NCBI GenBank assembly: GCA_017643385.1
Contig: JAEPNN010000009.1
Span: 118,613 to 182,612 of the forward strand
Reading direction: 5' to 3'
DNA length: 64,000 nt
From: Dinoroseobacter sp.
GTDB lineage: Bacteria; Pseudomonadota; Alphaproteobacteria; Rhodobacterales; Rhodobacteraceae
Shown here: one piece after another, positions 52,276 to 61,855 of the stretch
How the letters are laid out: the number at the start of each line of letters is the position of its first letter
Position numbering within the stretch: the stretch's first letter is position 1
Program-made: the position numbers and the translations under genes
Notes under the pieces: model-generated
Seen by the model: only the letters and a program-made list of their open reading frames with translations
Databases searched by the model: none
Told to the model about the DNA's origin: nothing

Positions 52276-52857
52276 TCAGTTTAGGCTGGTCTGACGGTCT
52301 TCCGCGAGTGCGGCGGTCTCTTCCGGCAGGTCGATTTCGTAAAATGTATAAGACAGCGTGATATGCGGTAAATGCTTGGCGTCGACATCGTCGACAATCT
52401 CCGGGTCCACAAAGAACGTCACGGGCATCATCACACGCTCACCGGGTTGAAGCACCTGCTCTTCAAAGCAAAAGCAATCGATCTTTGCGAAGTAACCGCC
52501 GGCGCTGAAGGGTGAGACATTGTAGGACGCGGATCCCGCAACAGGTCGGTCGGTCGGGTTGTATGCTTCATAAAAAGCAAGGCCCGTTTCACCGATGCGA
52601 ACCTCCATCTCGCGGATCTCTGGGCGGAATTCCCATGGCATATCACGCTCAAGCGAGGCGTCGAATTTGATGGTTATGGTCTCGTCCAGAATAACATTAG
52701 AACCCTGCTCCGCGTACCCGGTCGCTCCGCCATATCCCGTAACGCGGCAGAACCAGTCATAGAGCGGCACAGACGCCCATGCCAGCGCCCCCATAAAGAG
52801 AACAACACCGACGAGTGTGCGTGCGGTCTTAATCTTTGGGTCCAAGGATTCTGCCAC
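52276..52857 (-). CDS. ctaG: Cytochrome c oxidase assembly protein CtaG (Cox11)
   Basis: A 193-residue Cox11-family copper chaperone. An N-terminal membrane helix (about residues 12-32) is followed by the periplasmic domain with the copper-binding pattern [20 protein letters not shown] (C-x-C). It delivers copper to the CuB site of subunit I. The GTG start lies 4 bases after the stop of coxF, with GGGGAT upstream; the frame continues upstream but overlaps coxF, so I reject the longer version. Confidence 0.95.
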   Translation of the reverse strand: MAESLDPKIKTARTLVGVVLFMGALAWASVPLYDWFCRVTGYGGATGYAEQGSNVILDETITIKFDASLERDMPWEFRPEIREMEVRIGETGLAFYEAYNPTDRPVAGSASYNVSPFSAGGYFAKIDCFCFEEQVLQPGERVMMPVTFFVDPEIVDDVDAKHLPHITLSYTFYEIDLPEETAALAEDRQTSLN

Positions 52858-52861
52858 TGAT

Positions 52862-53050
52862 CTAATCCCCGGCACGATCTGCAAGGACAGGGCGGGGCGC
52901 GTGGTCAAAACCTTCAATCGGCCCCGAGGTCGAGATCTTGGCGACCGTCAGGCCAAACACAACAGCGATAAATGCGATCAGCGTCAGAGCCACACCAATG
53001 TTGCGACCCGAACGGCGTTCGTGAATCTCATGGGTCTTTCCAAACGCCAT
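52862..53050 (-). CDS. CoxF-like small membrane protein of the oxidase operon
   Basis: A 62-residue protein with one transmembrane helix (IGVALTLIAFIAVVFGLTVA at about 18-37), a charged N-terminus and a hydrophilic tail. It lies between ctaB and ctaG, 3 bases from the ctaB start region and 4 bases before ctaG, exactly where alphaproteobacterial cta operons often carry a small single-pass protein (called CoxF in some annotations). The function is presumed to be assembly or stability of the oxidase; that is inferred. Confidence 0.75.
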   Translation of the reverse strand: MAFGKTHEIHERRSGRNIGVALTLIAFIAVVFGLTVAKISTSGPIEGFDHAPRPVLADRAGD

Positions 53051-53053
53051 ATC

Positions 53054-54010
53054 CTACAGCCCTCCCAGTGGGCCCCAGAGCCCGAAACGGAAAGCAACGC
53101 CCTCGATCATCAAGACACCAAAATGCGCAAACAGATATATCAGCGAGAAGCGGAACACTTTCTTTTCTACCGCATACCCATCGGCTTCCGCCACGGCTTC
53201 ATCACGCTTCCAGATTTGCCATGCGCCTCTCAGGAAGACGAGATTCAGGAACGCGGCAACAGCCAGATAAAGCGGACCCGCGATCGAGGTTAGCGCAAGA
53301 CCAAGCGCGACAGGGACGAGCAGGACCGTGTAGACGAGAATATGGGTGCGCGTCGTCTTCCGACCGTGTGTCACGGTCAGCATCGGAACGTCCGCTTCGT
53401 GATAGTCAGACTTCATAAACAGCGCCAGCGCCCAGAAGTGGGGCGGCGTCCACATAAAGATCAGACCGAACATCAACACCGCCTCGAGCGATACAGAGCC
53501 CGTCGCAGCAACCCAACCGATTAGGGGTGGGAAGGCGCCCGCAGCGCCACCGATCACGATGTTCTGCGGCGTCCAGCGCTTAAGCCACATGGTGTAAATC
53601 ACCGCGTAGAAAAAAATCGTGAAGGCAAGCAGGCATGCGGCCAAAAGATTTGTCGCCAGCCACAGCATGACGACCGACATCACAGATAAAGTCAGGCCAA
53701 TCGCAAGTGCCTCGGAGGCTGCGACTTTTCCCGCAGGAACCGGTCGCTTCGCCGTGCGCTTCATCACTTGATCAATATCCGCATCCCACCACATGTTCAA
53801 CGCGCCCGAGGCCCCTGCCCCGATCGCGATAAACAAGATCGCTGAAAAGCCCACCATTGGATGCACCGCCACCGGTGCAACCAAAAGGCCGACCAGCGCG
53901 GTAAATACGACCAACGACATTACACGCGGCTTCAGTAGGGCGAAATAATCGCCAAACTGCGCCTCGTACTCCCCGGTAAGGGGGCGGCTATCGTAACTTG
54001 CATCGCTCAT
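53054..54010 (-). CDS. ctaB: Protoheme IX farnesyltransferase (haem O synthase)
   Basis: A 318-residue UbiA-family prenyltransferase with about eight helices. The Asp-rich motifs are present as NMWWDADIDQVMKRTAKRPV (first) and SDYHEADVPMLTVTHGRKTT (second). It farnesylates haem b to haem o for the aa3 oxidase. It lies between ctaC and coxF, with the ATG at 54008-54010 and 35 bases after ctaC. Confidence 0.96.
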   Translation of the reverse strand: MSDASYDSRPLTGEYEAQFGDYFALLKPRVMSLVVFTALVGLLVAPVAVHPMVGFSAILFIAIGAGASGALNMWWDADIDQVMKRTAKRPVPAGKVAASEALAIGLTLSVMSVVMLWLATNLLAACLLAFTIFFYAVIYTMWLKRWTPQNIVIGGAAGAFPPLIGWVAATGSVSLEAVLMFGLIFMWTPPHFWALALFMKSDYHEADVPMLTVTHGRKTTRTHILVYTVLLVPVALGLALTSIAGPLYLAVAAFLNLVFLRGAWQIWKRDEAVAEADGYAVEKKVFRFSLIYLFAHFGVLMIEGVAFRFGLWGPLGGL

Positions 54011-54045
54011 ATCAGTCTCCGGTGAGGCCGGGTTGATAATAAGGC

Positions 54046-54921
54046 TCAGTTAGAAGCCAGTTGGACGTCGGTACGAAGGTCACCCATCGTGCCCCCATAC
54101 TCTTGGATCGTGTTTTCCAGCCAAGCCGCGTAGGCCTCTTCGCTGACAACCTTCACGGTGATCGGCATGTAGGCATGGTCTTTCCCGCAAAGCTCGGAGC
54201 ATTGGCCGAAATACACACCTTCGCGGTCGGCTTCAAACCACAGCTCGGCCAAGCGTCCAGGTACACCGTCTTGCTTCACGCCGAATGATGGTACCGTCCA
54301 CGAATGGATAACGTCCGCGGCTGTGACTTGGACAACGATGGTTTTGTTCACAGGAACTACCATCGCCATATCAGTGGCTAACAAATAGTCGTCTTGCGCG
54401 TAGCCATATTCTTCAAGCTCTTCGCGCTGCAGCATGAACGCCTCAAACGACAACTCGTGCTCGGGGTATTCGTAACCCCAATACCACTGGTATCCAGTTG
54501 CTTTGATTGTGACGTCTGCTTCTGGAATTTCCTGTTGTTTGAAAAGGATCGGCAATGAATAAGCGCCAATAAACATGAGGATCACGATCGGGACGACGGT
54601 CCAGGTGATCTCGATAGGTGTATTGTGGGTGAAGCCTGCGGGCGTTTTATTCGTGCGTTCGTTGAAACGCAGGATGCACCAGGCAATCAGCCCCGTCACG
54701 AACAGGGTGATGATGGTGATGATCACAAGCAGCATACCATCAAGCCATTGCAGATCTTCGGCGACCTCTGTCACGGCCGGCTGAAATCCAATGCCTGCAT
54801 CGATTGGACGGCCGATAACTTCCAATCCCTCGGTCGCCTGAGCGGACGCTCCGGAAGCGAAGGCAAAAAACGCTGCGTTTATCGAGGCCACGGCCCCGGC
54901 GACCCGGTTGGTCATTCCCAT
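54046..54921 (-). CDS. ctaC: Cytochrome c oxidase subunit II
   Basis: A 291-residue subunit II. After a signal-like segment come two membrane helices (LLVIITIITLFVTGLIAWCI and IVILMFIGAYSLPILF) and the periplasmic CuA domain, with ligands in DVIHSWTVPSFG and GQCSELCGKDHAYMPI (H, C, E, C, H, M). It accepts electrons from cytochrome c. I chose the ATG at 54921 with AGGA seven bases upstream; the longer frame overlaps the divergent tldD gene. ctaD (subunit I) is absent here and must be elsewhere. Confidence 0.97.
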   Translation of the reverse strand: MGMTNRVAGAVASINAAFFAFASGASAQATEGLEVIGRPIDAGIGFQPAVTEVAEDLQWLDGMLLVIITIITLFVTGLIAWCILRFNERTNKTPAGFTHNTPIEITWTVVPIVILMFIGAYSLPILFKQQEIPEADVTIKATGYQWYWGYEYPEHELSFEAFMLQREELEEYGYAQDDYLLATDMAMVVPVNKTIVVQVTAADVIHSWTVPSFGVKQDGVPGRLAELWFEADREGVYFGQCSELCGKDHAYMPITVKVVSEEAYAAWLENTIQEYGGTMGDLRTDVQLASN

Positions 54922-55076
54922 GTCGTAATCCTGTTCGCTGTTCGGCCCTTCGTGCACACCCATGCGCAAGCCAGCCGTTGTGTCTTGGCGATCATGTTCC
55001 ATATTAGGAGGGTCGAAACAAGCACGCCACCTGCGATTTTCCGTCGCGATTCGCCCCAGTTCAAGGAACAGCGCCC

Positions 55077-56498
55077 ATGTCTGACGCCCCTTTTCGCCCA
55101 CTTGAGACACATTTGGATGCTGCAAACACCCTTAAGCTGCTTCGAGACAGTTTGGTCGGTGCTGATGACGGCGAACTTTTTCTGGAACGGGCGAGGTCTG
55201 AATCCATCGTCCTCGACGACGGCCGCATCAAGAATGCAAGCTATGACGCGAGTGAAGGCTTCGGTCTGCGCGCGGTGCGTGGCGAGACCGCGGGATATGC
55301 ACATTCCACAGAAATCAGTGAAGCTGCCCTGAAACGTGCAGCGGAAACAGCACGTCTGGCGATCGGCGATGGGGGCGGCATTCTGGCTGATCCACCGCGC
55401 GCCACGAACACGAAACTTTATAACGATTCCGACCCGATGACGGATGCGACCTTTGGCGTGAAAATCGAAACTTTGCGCGAGATTGACGCCTATGCCCGTG
55501 GACTTGACCCGCGCGTTGTTCAAGTCAGCGCATCGATGGCGGCGTCGCTTCAGGAAATCGAAATCCTGAGACCTGAAGGGGGCATTACACGTGACGTCCG
55601 CCCGCTGACCCGCCTGAACATATCCATCATTGTGGAACAAAACGGCCGACGTGAATCCGGCAGCGCTGGTGGCGGCGGTCGCTATGGCCTTGCCACCTTG
55701 CTTCCCCGTGAGAACTGGGAGGCCGTTGCAAAGGAGGCTTTGCGAGTGGCCATCGTGAACCTCGACGCTATTGCCGCCCCTGCCGGGCAGATGGATGTAG
55801 CGCTTGGGTCCGGTTGGCCAGGGATACTTTTGCACGAAGCTGTAGGCCACGGACTGGAGGGTGATTTCAACCGTAAGAAGGCAAGCGCGTTTGCCGGCTT
55901 GATGGGGCAGCAGGTCGCAGCAAAGGGCGTGACAGTTCTCGACGATGGCACAATCCCAGACAGGCGCGGGTCGATCACGGTAGACGACGAGGGCACCGCA
56001 AGCGCGAAAACCACGCTGATCGAAGACGGGATTTTAGTGGGTTACATGCAGGACCGGCAGAATGCGCGTCTTATGGGTGTCGACCCAACAGGCAATGGCC
56101 GCAGACAGAGTCATGCGCATCTGCCAATGCCACGCATGACCAACACGTATATGCTGGGTGGTGAGGCGTCTCGCGATGATATCGTGGCCGACGTCAAAGA
56201 TGGTATCTGGGCTGTAGGTTTTGGCGGCGGACAGGTGGATATCACCAACGGCAAATTCGTTTTTGCCTGCACCGAAGCCTACAAAGTCGAGAACGGGAAA
56301 ATCGGTGCGCCCGTCAAAGGGGCAACGCTGATCGGCGACGGGCCAACTGCGATGCGGCAAATCCGGGCTGTAGGCAATGACATGGCATTAGATCCGGGCA
56401 TGGGCACATGCGGCAAGAACGGCCAGTGGGTTCCGGTCGGTGTTGGTCAACCAACGCTTTTGATCGGTGGGCTGACCGTTGGCGGCTCTGCGACCTGA
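55077..56498 (+). CDS. tldD: TldD metalloprotease subunit
   Basis: A 473-residue TldD/PmbA-family protein. The catalytic HEAVGHGLEGDFNRKKASAF (HExxxH) is complete, followed by YMQDRQNARLMGV and the C-terminal GTCGKNGQWVPVGVGQPTLL. TldD forms a heterodimer with TldE (PmbA) and cleaves peptides such as microcin precursors and unfolded segments. No tldE is in the window. It is divergent from ctaC with about 155 bases between starts. Confidence 0.95.
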   Translation: MSDAPFRPLETHLDAANTLKLLRDSLVGADDGELFLERARSESIVLDDGRIKNASYDASEGFGLRAVRGETAGYAHSTEISEAALKRAAETARLAIGDGGGILADPPRATNTKLYNDSDPMTDATFGVKIETLREIDAYARGLDPRVVQVSASMAASLQEIEILRPEGGITRDVRPLTRLNISIIVEQNGRRESGSAGGGGRYGLATLLPRENWEAVAKEALRVAIVNLDAIAAPAGQMDVALGSGWPGILLHEAVGHGLEGDFNRKKASAFAGLMGQQVAAKGVTVLDDGTIPDRRGSITVDDEGTASAKTTLIEDGILVGYMQDRQNARLMGVDPTGNGRRQSHAHLPMPRMTNTYMLGGEASRDDIVADVKDGIWAVGFGGGQVDITNGKFVFACTEAYKVENGKIGAPVKGATLIGDGPTAMRQIRAVGNDMALDPGMGTCGKNGQWVPVGVGQPTLLIGGLTVGGSAT

Positions 56499-56685
56499 CC
56501 AGACCTGAACGGAACTAAATCTGGAAACTCGCTCTTGGTTTACCACTCGTTAAGAGTGAACACGCTAAACCGGAGCCAGGCCAGATGGGCATTCGATTAC
56601 AGGCTTCACTGTCGACCCCACCCACCCTCGCACCACCTCAGGCTTTGAGGCTTCGGTTGCCTGTCTGGCTCCAACGATTGTTAAG

Positions 56686-57810
56686 GTGCGCCAGAAGGCT
56701 GCCGACGTGCTAGACACCCTGCCCAATCCACCGAATGATGAAGCTGAAGCCTTGCACTGGTTACGCCTGATCAGATCCCCGCGTGTCGGGCCGGTCAGTT
56801 TTCGAAAACTTTTGGCAAAATTTGGATCTGCGCGGGAAGCCCTTGACGCTCTTCCAGAACATGCGCGCAGCACCGGAGACCCCGACTATTCAGTTGCTTC
56901 GCTGCGTAGCGTCGAAACTGAATATCGAACCGGGGTAAAGGCCCGTGCTCGATTGCTGGCGATAGGGGAAGACGACTATCCTCACGCGCTTTCAACTTTG
57001 CACGACGCGCCGCCTTTGATTTGGGCGATTGGGGATGTTGAATTGGCAAAGAAGCCTGCAATTGGGCTCGTTGGTGCGCGCAACGCCTCAGCTTTAGGAC
57101 AACGCACTGCGCGGGCACTTGCGATAGGTCTGGGTAAGGCCGGTCACGTCATTGTCTCGGGTCTTGCGCGCGGCATCGATACTGCAGCCCATTCGGCATC
57201 GTTGGAGACAGGCACGATCGCGGTCTTTGCAGGCGGCGTTGATGTGCATTATCCATCTGAAAATTCGCAACTCGGCGAGGCGATCCAGAAAACCGGATTG
57301 TGCATTTCGGAAGCTCCGATGGGATTGCATCCACATGCGCGGCACTTTCCACGACGCAATCGATTAATTTCAGGCCTAGCCTGTGGACTTGTCGTTGTTG
57401 AAGCGGCGACGAAGTCCGGCAGCCTGATCACCGCCCGCGATGCTCTGGATCAGGGACGTGAGGTTATGGCCGTTCCTGCCCATCCCTTCGATTCGCGCGC
57501 TGGTGGATGCAACCAGCTGATCCGCGACGGTGCGACCCTTGTCAGAAACGCCGAGGACGTTTTGTGCGCACTCTCGTCGTTAGTGGAGGCCCCGACGGAA
57601 CCTGCTAAAAAAGAAATTGCGCACATAGACGACACCGGTGATCTGCGTACCGCCATTCTTTCTCTCCTAACCTCTGCTCCTGTAGACGAATATGTTCTTG
57701 GAGAACTTGTGACGGCACGTCCCGAACAGATTGCGCAAAACGTAACCGAATTGGAGCTCGAAGGCTCTGTTCTACGTCATCCTGGCGGCAGGATCAGCCG
57801 CGTCGCCTGA
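56686..57810 (+). CDS. dprA: DNA processing protein DprA
   Basis: A 374-residue DprA. The Rossmann-like core is IGLVGARNASALGQRTARAL, VSGLARGIDTAAHSASLETG and HFPRRNRLISGLACGLVVVE, with the C-terminal winged-helix DML1-like domain (about residues 320-374). DprA loads RecA on incoming single-stranded DNA during transformation. The GTG at 56686 is the first possible start in the frame; a second GTG at 56707 would give a more family-like N-terminus. It lies 187 bases after tldD and 98 before topA. Confidence 0.92.
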   Translation: MRQKAADVLDTLPNPPNDEAEALHWLRLIRSPRVGPVSFRKLLAKFGSAREALDALPEHARSTGDPDYSVASLRSVETEYRTGVKARARLLAIGEDDYPHALSTLHDAPPLIWAIGDVELAKKPAIGLVGARNASALGQRTARALAIGLGKAGHVIVSGLARGIDTAAHSASLETGTIAVFAGGVDVHYPSENSQLGEAIQKTGLCISEAPMGLHPHARHFPRRNRLISGLACGLVVVEAATKSGSLITARDALDQGREVMAVPAHPFDSRAGGCNQLIRDGATLVRNAEDVLCALSSLVEAPTEPAKKEIAHIDDTGDLRTAILSLLTSAPVDEYVLGELVTARPEQIAQNVTELELEGSVLRHPGGRISRVA

Positions 57811-57908
57811 GCGCAGGTCACACTTCTACCGTTGCTTGGCATTGACAATCCCGTCGCCGCCTCCACATCTTGCGCGCCATTCATCCGTCGTGAGCTTGAG
57901 GAAATACC

Positions 57909-60476
57909 ATGCCCGTTGTTGTCGTTGAGTCCCCTGCTAAGGCAAAGACAATCAACACGTATTTGGGTTCCGACTATACAGTCTTAGCCTCTTATGGTCA
58001 CGTTCGGGACCTGCCTCCAAAAGACGGTTCCGTCGATACCGATCATGAGTTTGACATGAAATGGGAGGTCGCAAGCGACAGTCAGAAGCACGTTCGTGCA
58101 ATTGCTGAAGCCCTAAAAGACGATCCGGAATTGATCCTCGCAACCGACCCAGATCGTGAAGGTGAAGCAATTAGCTGGCATCTTGAAGAAGCCCTGCGAA
58201 AGCGCCGTGCGTTGAAAAAGGATACGCCCGTCAGCCGTGTGGTTTTTAATGCGATTACAAAATCTGCAGTGACCGAAGCGATGCAGAATCCACGCCAAGT
58301 CGACATGGAACTTGTTGAAGCGTATCTGGCGCGGCGTGCATTAGACTATCTTGTGGGCTTCAACCTGTCACCTGTGCTTTGGCGCAAACTGCCCGGTGCA
58401 AAATCAGCAGGCCGCGTTCAGTCTGTCTGCCTGCGCCTAATTGTTGAGCGTGAAATGGAGATCGAGGCCTTCGATCCCCGCGAATACTGGTCTGTCAGCG
58501 CCGCGTTGAAAACGCCACGTGGACAAGCTTTCACCGCGCGTCTCGTCTCGTTGTCAGGAAAAAAGCTCGACAAGTTTGATCTGGCGAACTCGACCGCAGC
58601 CGAAATGGCCGTGGCTGCCATCCAGTCACGCGACCTAAGCGTCGTGAGCGTCGAGGCCAAGCCATCGAGCCGCTCACCTTCCGCCCCGTTCATGACCTCA
58701 ACCCTGCAACAGGAAGCCAGTCGCAAGTTCGGGATGGGTGCGCGCCAGGCCATGAGCACGGCACAAAGGCTCTATGAGGCCGGACATATTACATACATGC
58801 GAACTGATGGCATCGACATGGCGCCCGAGGCGGTAAGCGCTGCGCGCGATGCGATTGGTGCGCGCTTTGGAAAAGAATTCCTGCCCGACAGTGGTCGCGT
58901 TTACAAAAACAAGGCCAAGAATGCGCAAGAGGCACATGAATGTATCCGCCCTACGGATATGTCGAAGGATGCTCACGCTCTGAAGCTGATGGATGGCGAT
59001 CAGCGCAGGCTCTACGATTTGATCTGGAAGCGTACCATCGCAAGCCAGATGGCAAATGCACGGCTGGAACGCACGGTCGTTGAGATTGGCAGTGCAGACG
59101 GCGAAGTAGGCCTGCGCGCGAACGGTCAAGTGGTTTTATTTGAAGGCTTCATGGCAGTCTACACAGAGGGCCGTGATGAGCAACCTGAAGAAGATGACGA
59201 CAAGCGCCTGCCGCAGATGACCCAAGGCGATGCCCCAGAAAAAACAGGCGTGATGCCAGAACAGCACTTCACACAACCCCCACCCCGCTACACCGAGGCA
59301 ACCCTTGTCAAAAGAATGGAAGAGCTGGGGATCGGGCGACCTTCGACCTACGCGTCAATCGTGACGACCATTCAAGACCGCGGTTATGTGGCGAAGGACA
59401 AGAACCGGCTGATACCAGAAGACAAAGGACGGTTGGTGACGGTCTTCCTGACCAACTACTTCCGCAAGTATGTCGGTTACGACTTTACGGCTGATCTGGA
59501 AAACCAGCTCGATGAGATCAGTGCCGGCAACGCCGATTATAAAGCGGTGCTGGACAGGTTCTGGCGCGACTTTTCGGCCGCAATTGCCGAAACCGCGGAT
59601 CTTCGCATTGGCGAGGTACTGGAAAAAATTAACGACGTGCTTGCACCGCATCTGTTTCCACCAACTGCAGATGGTGGCGACCCCCGGCTTTGCCCCAATT
59701 GCGGCGAAGGCCGCCTGTCAATGCGCACGGCCCGATCTGGCGGAGCGTTTATTGGCTGCTCCAACTACCCAAATTGCCGCTATACGCGTGCGTTTGGTCC
59801 GCCCGGACAAGAAGACGCAAGTGGCATTCCCCCTGAAGGCAAGAACCTGGGATCAGACGCTGGCGACACCATCTACGCCTTTAAAGGCCGTTTTGGACCA
59901 TATGTGCAGCGTGGCGAGGTGACGGACGACAACAAAAAACCACCGCGCCAGTCAATTCCGAAAGGTTGGGCGCCAGAAGAGGTGGATCTCGAAAAAGCCC
60001 TTCGGCTTTTGGCCTTGCCCCGTGAGATCGGACCGCACCCCGAAGATGGTATCATGATCTGGTCGAACATCGGACGCTATGGACCGTATTTGAAACATGC
60101 TGAAACGATCAGCTTCAAAGGCGGAACCAACGCCAATCTGGAATCTGTCGAAGAGGTCTGGGAGATCGGGATGAACCGCGCGGTCGAGGTTCTCGCCTCG
60201 AAACCAAAGCGCGGCAAGCCGGCTCCCGCGACACCGATCGCAGAATTGGGTGAGCATCCAGAATTCGGCGGACCAGTGAACGTCATGAAGGGGCGTTATG
60301 GTCCTTACGTAAAATGGGACAAAATTAATGCGACCCTGCCTGATACCATTGAGCCTGATCAACTTACTATGGCGCAAGCTGTGGATATGATTTCCGATAA
60401 GGCTGCCAAGTCGGGCAAGAAGCCAAAGAAAAAAGCCGCTCCCAAGAAAAAGGCTGCGGCGAAGAAAAAGACCTGA
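57909..60476 (+). CDS. topA: DNA topoisomerase I
   Basis: An 855-residue type IA topoisomerase. The Toprim domain is MPVVVVESPAKAKTINTYLG with DPDREGEAISWHLEEAL. The catalytic tyrosine is Tyr296 in GHITYMRTDGIDMAP. After the core comes a C4 zinc ribbon (CPNCGEG ... GCSNYPNC) and repeated C-terminal domains of the GRFGPYVQRG/GRYGPYLKHA/GRYGPYVKWD type, then a Lys/Ala-rich tail, common in alphaproteobacteria. It relaxes negative supercoils. GAGGAA precedes the ATG. Confidence 0.97.
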   Translation: MPVVVVESPAKAKTINTYLGSDYTVLASYGHVRDLPPKDGSVDTDHEFDMKWEVASDSQKHVRAIAEALKDDPELILATDPDREGEAISWHLEEALRKRRALKKDTPVSRVVFNAITKSAVTEAMQNPRQVDMELVEAYLARRALDYLVGFNLSPVLWRKLPGAKSAGRVQSVCLRLIVEREMEIEAFDPREYWSVSAALKTPRGQAFTARLVSLSGKKLDKFDLANSTAAEMAVAAIQSRDLSVVSVEAKPSSRSPSAPFMTSTLQQEASRKFGMGARQAMSTAQRLYEAGHITYMRTDGIDMAPEAVSAARDAIGARFGKEFLPDSGRVYKNKAKNAQEAHECIRPTDMSKDAHALKLMDGDQRRLYDLIWKRTIASQMANARLERTVVEIGSADGEVGLRANGQVVLFEGFMAVYTEGRDEQPEEDDDKRLPQMTQGDAPEKTGVMPEQHFTQPPPRYTEATLVKRMEELGIGRPSTYASIVTTIQDRGYVAKDKNRLIPEDKGRLVTVFLTNYFRKYVGYDFTADLENQLDEISAGNADYKAVLDRFWRDFSAAIAETADLRIGEVLEKINDVLAPHLFPPTADGGDPRLCPNCGEGRLSMRTARSGGAFIGCSNYPNCRYTRAFGPPGQEDASGIPPEGKNLGSDAGDTIYAFKGRFGPYVQRGEVTDDNKKPPRQSIPKGWAPEEVDLEKALRLLALPREIGPHPEDGIMIWSNIGRYGPYLKHAETISFKGGTNANLESVEEVWEIGMNRAVEVLASKPKRGKPAPATPIAELGEHPEFGGPVNVMKGRYGPYVKWDKINATLPDTIEPDQLTMAQAVDMISDKAAKSGKKPKKKAAPKKKAAAKKKT

Positions 60477-60909
60477 TTGCCTGCGCCTTTGGCCGCGTCT
60501 TACACCAACGCGGCGCCTCCTTCGACGTGAGCTCATTACGTTAAAGAATGAGCGAAGCAGGCCAGTATTTTGTCGCGCGTGGGCCCGTTTGCGATGAGTG
60601 TGTTTCGTTTTTTGCGCTGAGCCCACCGTTTTCATTAAACAAATGATCGAGCAATTATTGGGGCCATTAAAAGTGCAGTCGGCGGTTTGGACATGGACCT
60701 GCAAAGAGAACCCCAGGGCCAGATAGCCCGGTGCTTTTGCAGCTCATTCCGGACTGAAGGTTATGAAAGGCTAAATTAAAGCAGTCATCAATGTTCCGAC
60801 GCCTTCGTTTACGCTGCGTAACGCTGCGGCGCGGCACGGCGGATTGACAGTTTGCCGCGCCCCCGTCACAACCAACGCCAAGTTTAGATATCGCTGGGAG
60901 ACCTCTTTT
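60477..60909. other. 433-bp intergenic region between topA and scoA
   Basis: A weak stem GCCGCGT/ACGCGGC (60492-60498 with 60508-60514) follows the topA stop but has no T-run, so termination is doubtful. The rest has no recognisable gene on either strand; a promoter for the CoA-transferase operon probably lies in the last 150 bases. No riboswitch was recognised. Confidence 0.5.
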
Positions 60910-61605
60910 ATGGGAAAGATTTACGGCTCGGCATCGGAAGCGCTGGATGGGCTGCTTTTTGATGGTATGCTGATCGCGGCCGGAGGCTTTGGACTTTGCG
61001 GGATTCCGGAATTGCTGATCCAAGCTGTTCAGGACGCTGGCACAAAAGACCTGACAGTGGCTTCAAATAACGCAGGCGTCGATGAGTTTGGCCTTGGTAT
61101 TCTTTTGCAAACGAAGCAGGTCAAGAAAATGATGTCGTCCTATGTAGGCGAAAACGACCTGTTCATGCAGCAGTACCTGTCGGGAGAACTGGAAATTGAA
61201 TTCAACCCCCAGGGCACACTGGCCGAACGGATGCGCGCGGCCGGGTGTGGCATTCCCGGTTTCTACACCAAAACCGGTGTTGGCACCGTGATTGCCGAAG
61301 GCAAAGAACACAAAGACTTCAATGGTGAAACCTTCATCATGGAAGAAGGTATCTTTGCCGATCTCTCCATTGTTAAGGCGTGGAAAGCGGACGAAACCGG
61401 CAACCTGGTTTTCCGCAAAACCGCGCGTAACTTTAATCCGCCTGCAGCGATGTGCGGCAAGGTTTGTGTCGTCGAGGTCGAAGAGATCGTACCCACGGGC
61501 TCGCTGGATCCCGACACGATCCACCTTCCTGGCATCTATGTGCATCGCCTGATCCAAGGCGCGCACGAAAAGCGGATCGAACAACGAACCACCCGCACCG
61601 CATAA
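60910..61605 (+). CDS. scoA: 3-oxoacid CoA-transferase, subunit A
   Basis: A 231-residue class I CoA-transferase alpha subunit. The start region is KIYGSASEALDGLLFDGMLI with GGFGLCGIPELLIQAV, then TVASNNAGVDEFGLGILL and GCGIPGFYTKTGVGTVIAEG, typical of SCOT/AtoD. With subunit B it exchanges CoA between succinyl-CoA and acetoacetate. The ATG at 60910 has GGGAGA upstream; the longer frame from 60844 is unconserved. Co-oriented with the 75-residue gene and scoB. Confidence 0.93.
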   Translation: MGKIYGSASEALDGLLFDGMLIAAGGFGLCGIPELLIQAVQDAGTKDLTVASNNAGVDEFGLGILLQTKQVKKMMSSYVGENDLFMQQYLSGELEIEFNPQGTLAERMRAAGCGIPGFYTKTGVGTVIAEGKEHKDFNGETFIMEEGIFADLSIVKAWKADETGNLVFRKTARNFNPPAAMCGKVCVVEVEEIVPTGSLDPDTIHLPGIYVHRLIQGAHEKRIEQRTTRTA

Positions 61606-61626
61606 GCAAAACCGGAGGACCATCGA

Positions 61627-61854
61627 ATGGACGAAGAGCGCCTACGCAAACTGCCACTCAAGAACGCACACCGGACGATGAAATATATGCACCAAGCCAA
61701 CCGCGTTGCGACCGCGCGATTTGGTGACGGAGCTGCAGCTCGCGACCCAATGATCATTGTCAGCTTAGCCGCTGCGATGATGCAATTGGAAGCGGCTGAG
61801 ATCATGGCAGACGCCCTCAGTGCTGCCACACAACCGAATGAAGACGAGGTATAA
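61627..61854 (+). CDS. Small conserved protein inserted between scoA and scoB
   Basis: A 75-residue, mostly helical protein with a basic N-terminus (LRKLPLKNAHRTMKYMHQAN) and a hydrophobic helix (IIVSLAAAMMQLEAAEIMAD). A strong GGAGG ribosome site precedes the ATG, and scoB starts 1 base after its stop, so all three are co-translated. I do not recognise a domain. Its position between the two transferase subunits suggests an accessory or regulatory role, but that is inference. Confidence 0.75.
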   Translation: MDEERLRKLPLKNAHRTMKYMHQANRVATARFGDGAAARDPMIIVSLAAAMMQLEAAEIMADALSAATQPNEDEV

Positions 61855-61855
61855 G

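Noticed and set aside
60490..60520. Terminator after topA
   Set aside because: The 7-bp stem is real but no T-run follows, so I mention it only within the intergenic entry.
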